This document shows positions 12,485 through 24,000 of a stretch of DNA of 64,000 nucleotides, in pieces (position 1 is the first letter of the stretch; each line of letters opens with the position of its first letter). Both the position numbers and the translations under genes were made by a program. The notes beneath the pieces are model-generated. The model did no database searches, was not told where the DNA came from, and worked only from the letters and a program-made list of their open reading frames with translations. This stretch comes from Caprimulgus europaeus (Eukaryota > Chordata > Aves > Caprimulgiformes > Caprimulgidae), in the NCBI GenBank assembly GCA_907165065.1, contig OU015523.1:27760202-27824201 (forward strand). The letters run 5' to 3'.

Positions 12485-13457
12485 ACCGCAACCCAACCGC
12501 CATGATGCTGGCTGGCTGTGCAGCGTGCTTTTTCTCCCAGTCACTTTCCTGGCTCTTCTTTCCCCGTTCTGGATTCTTTTCTCCTTTGCTCTCCCTCACG
12601 GCTCACTCACCAATTATGGTCGTGGGGAAAACAGACTCGACTTGGGAAAGAAAAAAACAATTTAATTCATTATCAATCATCCGAGTAGGACAGTGAGACA
12701 TAGCAACCACATCTTACAACACCTTCCCCCATCCCTCCCTTCTTCCCAGGCTCAAATCACTTTGCTCCCAATTTCTCTACCTTCCCCCCACAGCGGCACA
12801 GGGGGCAGGGAATGGGGGTTGCAGTCAGTTCACCTCTGCCGCTCTTTCTGGTATGAAAGTCCAGGAACAAGATGTTCCAGTACGAGCTTCACATGGAGTC
12901 ACGGACCTCTTCAGGGACAGCTCCCATCTCTGGCATGGGGATGTCTAGGGGCTACAGAAGGGTCTCCAGTCCAGTGTACCTCCTCCCCACCTGCTCTGGT
13001 GTATAGCATCTCTGGGGTCTCAATTAAGTCACAACTGCCCTTGGACTTAGCATTTCTGCTCCGGCGTGGAGTCCTCCATGGCCTACACGTGGGTATCTGC
13101 TCCGCCATTGCACTTCCATGGGCGGCAGAGGACCTCATTTATCTTCTACTCCATTTGTGTTTATCTGGGTGTCTGAGGCTCTCTGGCTTCCGCCTCCATG
13201 ACAACGATGCTCTCTTCTTTGTTTAGGCCAATGGTCGTCTTTTGTTTCAGGTCAGTGGCCTTTCCTCGAGGTTCTCTCCTCCTTCTTCTTTTCAAACCAG
13301 TTCTTACCTCATAAATATTGATTCAAAGAGGCATTTCCCTATCACGAGCTGGCTCAGCCTGGGCTTCATGAAGCTTCTCACCCAAGCCTTCAATGTAGCC
13401 TCTTCCCCCACTACCAAAAATTGCCCCACCCCACAACCCAACCCAACCCAAATACCT
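12485..13457 (-). mobile_element. ERVL-type LTR, diverged, minus orientation
   Basis: The minus strand starts near 13457 with GGTATTTGGGTTGGG and a short W/G-rich TTTTTGGTAGTGGGGG stretch. It runs through CpG/CT-rich sequence with a repeated 'tgctcc..cgtgg' flavour (about 13020-13100), and ends through an ATTGGTGAGTGAG block near 12615 into a pyrimidine-rich tail. This order matches a very abundant avian ERVL-like LTR as I remember it. No clean target duplication was found and the ends are approximate. Open reading frames inside it are chance. Confidence 0.55.
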
Positions 13458-16400
13458 GTTCACTCTCTTATACATTCAGAGACAGAGGGTAGTATATACA
13501 GAATGTCTGAATGCAAAAACACAATATAATCTGTCTCCAATATCAAGATATTAGGAGCACTGTTTTAATCTTGTGATTTAACATCTGAACTATTTGATGG
13601 TAGCACTTCTGTCTTTGTAGATTGGGAATAAGAGCATGGGAAGATAAAGAGGTTGATGTCTCCATCCATTTGCTATGTAATGATATTTCCATTGCAAACC
13701 CCCTGGGAATAGGAGTGGGCTGCAGAAGGCTTAGTCTGCCAGGTGATGGGGACCAGAACACTTTAGTTATTGAAAGTCAAAAAGGGAGTGGAACTTTCAA
13801 GAGAACCAAAATGTCTTGCTGAATTGTTGATGCCCATTTACACATCTAAATACCCTTCCATCTACCTCCAAAAGGACCCAGTTTACAAATGAGGGTCCAG
13901 AACATTCCAGCTTTCTCCCACAAGTTAGTAGAGCTACTAAAACAGCAAGTTTTGTGGGAGGAAGCTTTTTTGTCTGACTAGACTAGTAATTTTTTCTTTT
14001 AGGATTTTTTTTTTTTTCATGGTAGGCCAGTATCAAACAACTCATTTACATTTCTTGTCCAGGAAGAAAATTAAAAATCATAGCAGCAAACACCGTGAGC
14101 TGGAAGTAAAGAGGTAAGAATCTGAAGGGATGACTTTTGTCAAAGTCTTTGATTTGTTTAAGGCTTGCTGAAGGATGGTTTGAATAGGAGTGCGCTTTCT
14201 ATAGCGTGTTTTCTTTTGTTCCCTGTTTTCAGTACTTTTGTGTTGTTTCTTGCACATTAATGACATACCTTGCAAGTGTCAGCAAGTTCATACTACTCAA
14301 AACATCAGCAGAGGAAATACCATAGATGAAATCCTGTTCCTGTTAAAAGATTTTTGATCATTTACAAATTGGGAGGGAGGAGGGATTTTTCTTTTGTATC
14401 TTCTTCCTTTTTTTTAGTTTCTTAACTGAGTTAGCCATGGCTTTTTACATGAGATACCTAGAAAAGGGGTACTGGAGGAACACAAGGAAGGTGGTTGATT
14501 TCCCTCTTAGACCACTGTGGTCTCAAAATTGTTCACATACTGATCACAACCCGATGTATGAGGTGTCCCCAACTCTTACAATGGACGCATTTCACCTCTC
14601 TCTATCTATTATTTTTTGAGGACTGCTTATCTTTTGTGGATTCAATTTTTTTTCAAGATTCTGTGCCAGAAATTTGGCTGCAGGAAAATGATTGCCTTGA
14701 TACTGATTAGCTATCTACTTATGAGTGAGTTGGTTTCAGTTTTACAAGTATGAACCCAAGCATCCGCACATAATAACTGGCAAGGCTGGGATTTTAGAGT
14801 AGCAAATAGTTTGCATTGACGAAATATACCCCAAACTACTTACTATGTCAACCTACTGCACTTATGTGCCATAATGAATTTTCTTTTTCCTACACATAAG
14901 ACTTCTCAGTGATTCTAAGAGCCTATAACTTGCAATGATGGATGGAGCTACTTCTCTGAAATGCATTTCCTTCTGCCTTCACTTGCTCCTTTTTCTTTCT
15001 CATGTTGACAGCTTTTAGTGAGGAAAAGGGACCAGCAAGAAAAAATAATTTATCCCTTACTTTCTGATTTGACACTAACTTTGCTTTTTGCTCCCTAAGC
15101 TCAAAGAAAAGATATATTATATACATCATTATCTCTGAACTTCTGTAGGCTCTACAGATTTCTGGGGCCAATTAATATGTTTTTTCTTTTGGAGCTGAAT
15201 GATAGGATCAGATGTTGCATTGACTCCAGTTCTTTCTTCTCTCCATCTTCCTTAAATCACTATTTATTCTCATTTCCCTGCTCTCTTCAGCTCTCCTTAA
15301 GCTACCAGTTTCAAGAAGTCATCCCTCATCCACTGATGGTGAAAACCATGTATTTCATTAACCTTTTTTCAAGAAGACACAACCAGTCATTTCGACTTCC
15401 CTCCTAACAACCTGCTTGACTGTTAAGAGAGTTATTTCTTGGGCATTGATTTAATAGGAAGCTCAAAGTAAGAGAGAGATCAGCTGGGGCAAAATCAAAG
15501 GCCTTCCAAAGTTTCTGGTCTGGTTTGGCAAAGGGAAAACACATATGACTGGTTATAGGACTTCTCTAACAATTACAGTAAATACATGTCTTTCAGTGTA
15601 AAGGTAGAGGGAAACCACACTTCAGAATTCATGTTTTGAGTTGCTCTCTAATATACTTAAGTTTCCTCTGTGAATCAAAATCTCATTAATGCATGAATAA
15701 GAGATGCCACCAAAACCAACATGCCCTCTGGACATGCTGGTGTGCTACTTAGGTTTCATAGTTAGAAATTGCCAATGGCTTTCCCAGCTACGTGCTTGGA
15801 TACCTGCCACCAGAAATGCTGCACATCATGCTAACAGTACGTGACCAAAATTCCTCCACTGGCTTCAGACATCATTATTCAAGGATCTGTGTGTCAACAC
15901 AGGCCTGGCACTGGGGAAATCCCAAAGTAAGGCTTGTGGAGCGGAGGGTTTCGGTAGAACAGCGCTGCTCAACTGAAAGAGTTGAGTCACTATTCCCAGA
16001 AGGGTTCAGAAAGAGGTCAGATGTGTTAAGTGCAGAGAGTGCTGTCTATAACTGAATGACTTTAATCTCTACCATCCCCTTCTAGGCTGTCTTATTTTCA
16101 TAATCAACCAACCAATAAACCAGTCATCTTTTCAGCATTTGCTTTTTCCCCCCTCCTTTGTTTATACTCCTTTCTAGCTGTTATAATTTGTGTCAGTGTT
16201 AAAAGGCTTTGACTGAGATTCTGGACCATTTTATTACTGTACCTCCCTGCAAAAGGAGGATCTTTGCCTTCAAAGCTTTACATTGATAAGACAGGCTGTA
16301 TGGGGCTAAGAGAAAGAGAGGAATCTCTCTTTTGATTGAAGAAGAGCTGACCTACAGCGAAATCAAGTGATTCATCCATGCTTACTTGAAAATCAAAGCT

Positions 16401-16900
16401 GCCCAGCCCTTACCCAGTGTTCTGAACACAAGATACTCTTACTGTACTTCCCTGCTTTCTGTTTGTTGTAAATCTGATGACGGTGTAAACTTTGCTCAGG
16501 GGGCCTTCAGGTGGCCAAACATCACCTTTATTAATATTAATTAAAGATGCTGTAAGTGCTGTACTCTAACTTTCCTCTGTTGGCAGTCCTGTCGGTCCTA
16601 GTTCCACTGACTTCCCAATCTGGAACTAATAAAACATATTTTATCTCTGAAGTCTTTAAGAGAGAGTATTTTGACTATGTTCAGGAGACATATGAAACAC
16701 TCCTCTGCTTTACAGTGCTTTTAAACTAAAGTAGCGTTGAAGCTCTTAAAAACAACAGATCTCTACCTAGGAAATTATTTGAAAACAACTGTCCTATTAA
16801 AGCAGCAATCGTTTGGGCAGAATGATGGCCCCCAGCATCACCTCCAGATTTTTTAATTGCAGTATGTGTCATCAGTAGCACCAGGGAGAGTACGTGGTTA
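13458..16900. other. intergenic region upstream of IFNGR2
   Basis: No coding exon or named repeat is supportable. The sequence is AT-rich with short poly-T tracts (for example about 14006-14018 and 14410-14417). Upstream regulatory elements for IFNGR2 may lie here but cannot be defined by eye. Confidence 0.45.
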
Positions 16901-16959
16901 GGCTTAGCCGCGGGCTGGTGTTAGGTCAGGTGCAGCGGTGAAGCTGGGGAGCTTTAACC

Positions 16960-18060
16960 GCTCAATGGTAAGATTTCCTCACAGCGACCGCGCACCATAA
17001 ACGCACACGGGGCCCTCCGGGCCCCTGGGCGCGTCCCCACCGCATGCGGCGGGGGCTGAAGAGCCTTCCCCGGCCGACGGGCAGAGGCAGGCTGCGGGCC
17101 AGGCAGCAGGGCTACGCCACCGCCCGCCCCCGGGCCGGGCTCAGCCCCCGGCACACACCTCCCCCGCGCACTCTCCCCGCCTTCCCGGCGCTGCAGGGCG
17201 GGGCGGAGGGGCGGCTCCGCCTCCCCGTAGGCGGAGGTGGAGGCGGAGTGGGGTGAGGACGCGGCAGCCGCCCCGCTGCCGGCTAGCAACAGCAGCAGCA
17301 GCAGCGGAGGCCGGGTTGCGGATGTGAGGCGGCCCCGCCAGGCTTGCCCGCCGCCGGCCCCGCTCCTCAGGGACCGGTGAGCAGCCTCTGCGGCGAGCGG
17401 GGCCGGGCGGCGGGGCGCTGCCAGCCGGGCCATGCCGTGTCGGGCGCCACTCCTCTCCCTCCTCCTTCTCATCCTCCTCCTCGGCTCGATCCGGGCCTCG
17501 GGCGCAGGTGGGTGCAGCGGGGCGGGGGGCTCGTTGCGGTCGTGGTCGGCGGAGCGGGGCTGGAGGCTGCCGCCCGGCCTGCGCCTCTCTGTGCGCCTCC
17601 TCCCCGGCGGGCGTCCGGTTCGGGAGGCGGCGGAAGCCCGTGGGGCCGAGGGCGTGGGCTGCCACGGCCTTGGAGTGGGGGCCAGCGGGGGCCAGCGGGG
17701 CCGGCGGGGAACAGCGGGGCCGTGCCTCTTCGCCCATCCCCTGCAGCAGCCCCGGCGGGTGCCGGAGCAGCAGCCGGGGGGCGGCAGCGGGGCTGTCGCG
17801 GGTCCCCCTTTCCTCACCGCGCCTGCGCCCGGCCCGGTGAAGGAGGGCAAGTCCTGATTTCTCCTGCCGACCCCGGGATTGCTGCCCTTAGATGATCCGC
17901 CACTATTTGTGCTGCCGGCCGCTCGCCTCCCGGCCCGAGGCTGGCTCTGCGGTCAGCTGCCCGGTGCAGGGCAGCCTGGCGCCGAACCGGCTGCGGCTGT
18001 GAGGCGCTGGGCTCAGCCCTGAGGGCGATTGATGCGGTGTGAGTCGTTGATGCGGCTGTA
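16960..18060 (+). promoter_or_regulatory. IFNGR2: CpG island and promoter of IFNGR2
   Basis: GC content and CpG density rise abruptly at about 16960 and fall after about 18060, surrounding coding exon 1. GC boxes (gggcgg, ccgccccg) are frequent and no TATA box is obvious, as in a housekeeping promoter. A (CAG)n-type stretch lies at about 17287-17307 just upstream of the start codon. The exact transcription start cannot be read from the sequence. Confidence 0.85.
17432..17507 (+). CDS. IFNGR2: IFNGR2 coding exon 1 (signal peptide)
   Basis: Encodes MPCRAPLL, a hydrophobic LLLLILLLG core and SIRASGA, a typical secretory signal. The exon ends in phase 1 at a gcag|gtgggt donor. Confidence 0.93.
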
Positions 18061-21000
18061 GTTTGCAGTGTGACACCCGTTCATCAGCTGGGCTTGAGCT
18101 TCCTCCCTTTACTTTTGTGAGTGGACAGCTCAGGACCCAGAGGTAGGATTGGATTTTGACATGGATGTAAATGGTTTGACATCCAGGACCTGTTATTTGT
18201 GTTGCGTGGGAATGCCAAGGTTTGGGAGTCATATTTGGCTTAATGGCGGCGGGGGTGGGGGGGGGGGGGTGGTGTTTGCTGTTCAGGTTGGGTCTGAGCT
18301 ATAGCTCAAGGGCATAATCCTGGCTTCAGTGTGTATCTCGGTGAGTGTGGAGGAGCTGCAGTGATGTGTCTGGAATGAGGTACGCATACAGCGTAGTCCT
18401 TACTCAGGCTCATGGGTACCCCTGAGTTCAGCGTGTCTGCTGTCACATTTCCTCCTGTTCGCCAAGGCCTGGCTGGCCGGCCTGGGACTGACTGGTGAGC
18501 CCCGTGAACATCTCTCTGGCTGTTCAGCGGCAGCTGCCGTTCCAGGCCTGTTGCCCACAGCCAGACGCGGGAGTCCAAATGCCCATGAGTGGATTGAGGC
18601 AAGCTGGAGGACCTGCTGCAGTCAGTGTTGCCCAGTCCCATGGCATGGGCAGCAGCTGGATTTCCCGGGGAGCTGTTTTGGTATTTGGCTTGTGTGTAGG
18701 GCCTCCTCCTGCTCTGCACGCTCTCTCTTGCAGGCACAGCGTGCTGCGTGTCTTCTGTTGGAAATGGAGATGCTACACATTAAAATCTGAGCCAAAAGAA
18801 TAGCCAGCTGTCCCCACACACTGCTGCTATTCACCTTTTGCAGGCTTTGGTGCTTGTCTGACAATATGAGAAGCCAGTTTGGTACACTAGAACAGCAAAA
18901 GTCCATCCAAAAACCCCCAGACTTCTTTTTTTGCCTTTTAGCAAAATGATGTGTTCTAAGGCTGATGCAGGGGAAGGGCTTAGAAATCCTTCAGGAGCAG
19001 GAAGGGCGGCTGTGAAACTGATGGCTAGGCCAAGCTGATCTGCTTTCACTCACTGTAACTTGTGGCTTCACACTCTGCTGTGTGAAAGCTTTGACTTGCG
19101 GCTTGAAGAGTCAGGAAGTCTCTGCATCAGGAAAAAACAATCTGGGTGTTGTTTGGCAGGTGCTTTAAAAAGAGGGTTAAGTGAGACCACCTGCCAGACA
19201 GAAAGGATGGGGCACCTCTGCTTTTCCCTGGCTAAGGCAGTTCAGGTTTTTCTAGGATACTTGCACATGTAGGTGCTTTTTTCTGAAGTGTGCATTTTGT
19301 TACTTGGGGTCATACGAGCTAATGATTGTTACGGAGTTCAGCATGTGATTTCAGAAACTTGAGTAACTTCCTTTGTCAAGTTGAATTATCTCAGTGAAAC
19401 ACAAATGTGTTCCTCCTGTGTGCTATGGAACCAGCTCCTTGGTGCAGCAGTAAGTGCCTTGTGGCACACAGCACCCTGATATTAAACTAGAGAGCCATAG
19501 ATTTGATTTTTTTTTTTTTTCAGTGTTTTTGAAGCTAGTAGGGGAAATGATCTGTTTCTGGATGCTAGTATAAGGCAAGATAATCAATGTGCAATTTTGA
19601 TTGAGGAGAATATGAACCAGCTGCCCTTGTCCTTCATTGCTTTTTCCTTTTCTATTTTTTTTTTTAAGGGAGAGGAGAGAAGGGAAAAAAAAAAGTACTA
19701 GTGCTTTTGTTTCATTCTGACAGCTTTCTTGAATTTTGTAAAATGAGTTTGTATCAGATGTCTGAGTGCACAGATTACTGATGGTGTGAGATACCTTGCC
19801 ACATGCCAGACCAGCAGTGAGAGTGCAAGAAAGAATCTGCGTGACTGGAAAGTGAAAAGTTTTCTTGAATGAAGAAAAGGTTACTTAATGGCCTTTAAAA
19901 TATACCAGAGATTACTAGTCTAAGTATCATTTGGAACTGTAAGGAATCTCAAACAGGTTTGCAGTGCTGAATGATCTGTAGTCAAAGGCAATGTGTGTTT
20001 ACTTAAAAGCTCTACTAAAAAGTTTAGGCTGAGAAACTACTAACATACCTAGTTAAAACTTTGAGAGCATAACTAGTTATTTTGTATTTTGGACTTAGGG
20101 CTTAAGGCAACTTTGTGAAGATTTGTGTCGTCTCTTTCCTGTGTATGGAGGATGTTAAGAGCATGATGTCTCTTCTGAAAGATAGCACTGTCAGCATCAG
20201 TGTGCTGTCTAGTGCTGCGTAACTAAATCAGATGTAGAAATCAAAAAGAAAAACTTTTTTAACATTATCTCCATATTCCCAAAGAAGGCTGGGACCAGAA
20301 TTTAGCTTAAGTGCTTTATCTTCTGATCTTATTTGTGTAAAAAGAAACAAACTGTATTTTAGGAGATGATTGGCTTAAGAAGAAAAAATGGAAATCTTTT
20401 CACGTGGGATATCACATCATATCACGTAATGGTTACATTTGAGTTTAGGACCTGTTGACCCAGTATGTTTAATGGTGTAAGGGGATCACTGCATGTACAA
20501 ATACTAGCCAAATGTAGAAGGAAAACCTTCCTCCCTCGTAGGACAGGCAGGCAGTGGAGCTGTTGCCTAGCAAAGTCAGTGCAGGCTCTGTCCGTGGGGA
20601 TTCCCGGACCTGCCTGGAGAAAGCCCTCAGCAGCCTGGTCTGATGCCAGAGCTGGCCCTGCTCGGGGCAGAGACCTCCCGCGGGCCCTTGCTGCCCGAGT
20701 GACTGCAGTGCTGTGGTTAAAAGCATGAGGCTTCTCTGGTTTGAAAGGCATTTGGTAACTGCGTTTTCCTGTCTTCCTCACCTCAGCCTACTTGAGGTAA
20801 TGGCAATCTCTTTCTTTTGTCTATCCCAGTTCCTTGCCATTGGTCTCCTTGAAAACCAGTGTTTTCTGATTCCCCAGTCTGCCCTTTTGCTGTTTCCCAG
20901 CTAACATCTTCCTCCAGCTGCTCCCCCAGTTCTCATCTGACTTTCTTTACTTCACCAGCCCTTAGTTCTCTGCCTTCTGCTTGGCTGCCCTCCCTCCACT

Positions 21001-24000
21001 TGGCTTTTCTACCCCTCTGCCCCCAGCTCAGTGCCTGGCCTTTGGCCGTGTTCCTGTCCCAGTCGACAGCTTCCTCCTCCGGCCTGCCTGGGCCAGCAGG
21101 GAAGCGGTTCTTCCCCTGTGCTGGAGACACAGCTCTTTGCTCTCAGTTTCTGTGCTGCTCATCTCCTGACAAGCCGCTCAAGAGCGACTGCAGGCTTTGT
21201 TCACCCCCAGAAGTTTATAGTGTGACTGAATTTTGGCAGATATTCCTACTAGTAGAAGGTGTGCCTCTTACAGAGGTCTCTGTCCTTTCCTACATTGCAA
21301 AATCAGTTTAAAAACCGACAAAGCCTCAGGCTTGCAAGTGGAAAGTTGCACTATGTGTTTGTGAATCTTTTTACCTGTTTCCTGCAAAGTTTCAGTGAAG
21401 TGACCTCAGTGTTTTCAAACAAGTTAGCAGAGGGCAAATGGGTCAGGAAAAAATGTATTCCCAGTTATTAACTTAATAGAATGTGAGATGCAGAGAATTG
21501 AAATCAATGAGCTTTTGTAATGACATGTGGCAGTGGACCTTGATTTACAGCTTCCCCGGGGGAGCTGGGTGGGGTTTATTGTTTGTTACTTTCAGTGCTA
21601 CCTTCTGTAAGCAATAAATAAAAGCAGTAAGTTGCAATTCAGTGCTTTCGTGGAGAGCAGGGACTTAAACATACTGCTACTAGTGCACCTAGAAACAGAA
21701 TGAGGAGGAGGAATGGTTTTTCCTGCAAAGCGGTGAAAATGTAATAAATGGTGATGGAATTTGGAGACCAAAAGTTAGTTACTGTATACTGGGAATACTG
21801 TAATAGCTATTTTTTTTTATTCCTCTTCTTACTTTAGAATCTTCTCTCCATCTACCGGCACCGAAGGATGTGATGGTTTATTCCTATAACTTCCGTAGTT
21901 CGCTGAGGTGGTCTCCTGTTGAGGTGGACGGAGGCTTGGTGTTATATACAGTCCATTTCAAAACGTAAGTAAATAGATCTAAAACCAACCAAAATGATTT
22001 TGTTCTAATCTGGTAATACAATTGTTTGGTTTTTTTTTTTTAAATAAATTAATAAGCAGATGAAAGAATAAGTTGTTTGTTACAGATTATATACATCTGA
22101 AAGCAGCTAAGACTGACAGTCTATTAGCCTGTCATATCCCTACTAAACTGGGCAAAGATTGAAGACCTGAAAAGCGCCCAGAAATGTTGCATAGTTTACT
22201 GGATAATTTTAGCCTTACTGAATTCTCTCTCACTAACTTTATTTTTTCCCCAGATCCTGAGGAGATGCAGGTGCTGAAAGGGCTGTGAAAGTAAACCTGC
22301 ATGGAAGTGGTAGCTTTGTAGCCTATTCTGTTGTTACAGAAATTGCCTGGGTGGAAGGGATTGTGTTTTAGATAGCTGTGCTGTTCTGCTGATGCTTTAT
22401 TTGTCCTTTGTTTTGTGTTGCAGAGGGGCCTTTAGCCAGTGGGATGAGATGAACTGCACCCGTATCGCCCGGACTGAATGCCATTTCCCCTGGTCCCTCA
22501 AGCAGCGGCGCTGGACCGTGGTTTTGCGCGTGAGGGCTGAGCTAGGGCGAGTGACTTCTGACTGGGTGAAAACAGACCCGTTTGTGGCAGAGAGAAACAG
22601 TAAGTGCTATTTATGATTTCAGTGTCTCTCTCTCTCTTAGAAGAGATTTATTTGAAAAAAAAGTATGTTGTCTGTTTTAGGCTTTTTTGATTCTGTTACG
22701 TACAGAACAAAAGGGAGAGAACTGTAGGTGTTCAGCAAGCGAAGACTACAAGGCCTCGATGTGTCCCTAGGAGTTTGATACTGCTTAGCTCCTCTGTAGT
22801 GGGGTTAGCAGTGCGCTCTTTCAACAGGTATCAGAAGAGAAACAGAGGAGTTTCCTTGGGTGGTTAAGCCTCGTAAGAGCTACAGCGTAGCTCTTACGTT
22901 AGAGAGTTTTTCATTTTCTTATTTCCCTACTTAGCACTGCTGCATGCACACGTACACCCCCTTGATTTGTGGTAGTCTTGAGTACAAGCTACCTATTTCT
23001 GTTGAGCAGATCCCTTTTCTAATAAGTATAAATTGTCCTGACTACAGTGTAGATGGGTCAAGGCACACTTTAAATCCTGTTAAATGTGTGAACAAGTGCA
23101 TTGTTCTTTGTAAGATCTGCTCTTTGCCTTGCTGTGTTTGCTTTCAGGATTAGAAGAAAGTAAATGCTGACTTTAAAAATACCTCTGAAATTATAATGAA
23201 GCAGAGGAATGGATTTATTAACTCTTTAGTTCAAGTTCTCCCATACCTTATGAGGAGCAGTGCTGGTCCATGCTGCAAAGAGTATGGTCCTTTCCCTGGT
23301 GACTTCAGTTCTAAATCTTGGATTTTCTCTATTCGTAAAGAGTGTGGGGATGAGGAACTAACTGAATCCTGAGTTGAAGATAACAACTGATGTATCTGTA
23401 GCTTGTGATGTAAGATTGTTTGGGAGTAGCATCCTTTGGGGGTTAGGAAAGCACTGAGCTAATGGGAATACAAGACAGAGGACAGACTTGGTGTGGGAGA
23501 GATGTTTGTGTGTCTGTTCCTTCGGGGAGCAAGAGGAGCGCTATGTGATCATTCTTGCATGACTGCCCCTGAGGTCAGTTCTGCAACATCAAGACCATGG
23601 GCTACTCAGCCAGGCTGTTCTCTTCCTTTAATGTTTGTTTGGGTCAGTCCCACTTTGAGAGGGCAGCTTCAGGAATTTGTGAGGACACACGACAAGGCGT
23701 TTGCAGTTGCACAGCAACGGGAAGTAGCAACAAACTGAAATTTCTCTACCAATATAAAGATAATATAAAGATACACTTTATATAATATTTTTCATGAGTA
23801 CTTCACAAAAGGAGGTCATCATCTTTACCCTGTAGGATAGGTGGAGACATCAAAGCAAGGAGGGGGAAACAAGTTATTCTCAGGGAAAGTTATCAGGAAA
23901 CTTCTTTTTAAAAATTATCTAATTTCACCTCTGCTTTCAAGTCTTTTTCCTTAGATTTTTAATAGAGTAGGTATCTTAAATGCATTAAGTGAGAAAATGT

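Noticed and set aside
12693..13226. 177-codon plus-strand frame
   Set aside because: Lies inside the ERVL-like LTR; low-complexity and without any domain.
16954..17895. Several long frames (up to 298 codons) on both strands around IFNGR2 exon 1
   Set aside because: Products are Pro/Arg/Gly-rich, the pattern expected from CpG-island base composition. Only the spliced IFNGR2 exon is supported.
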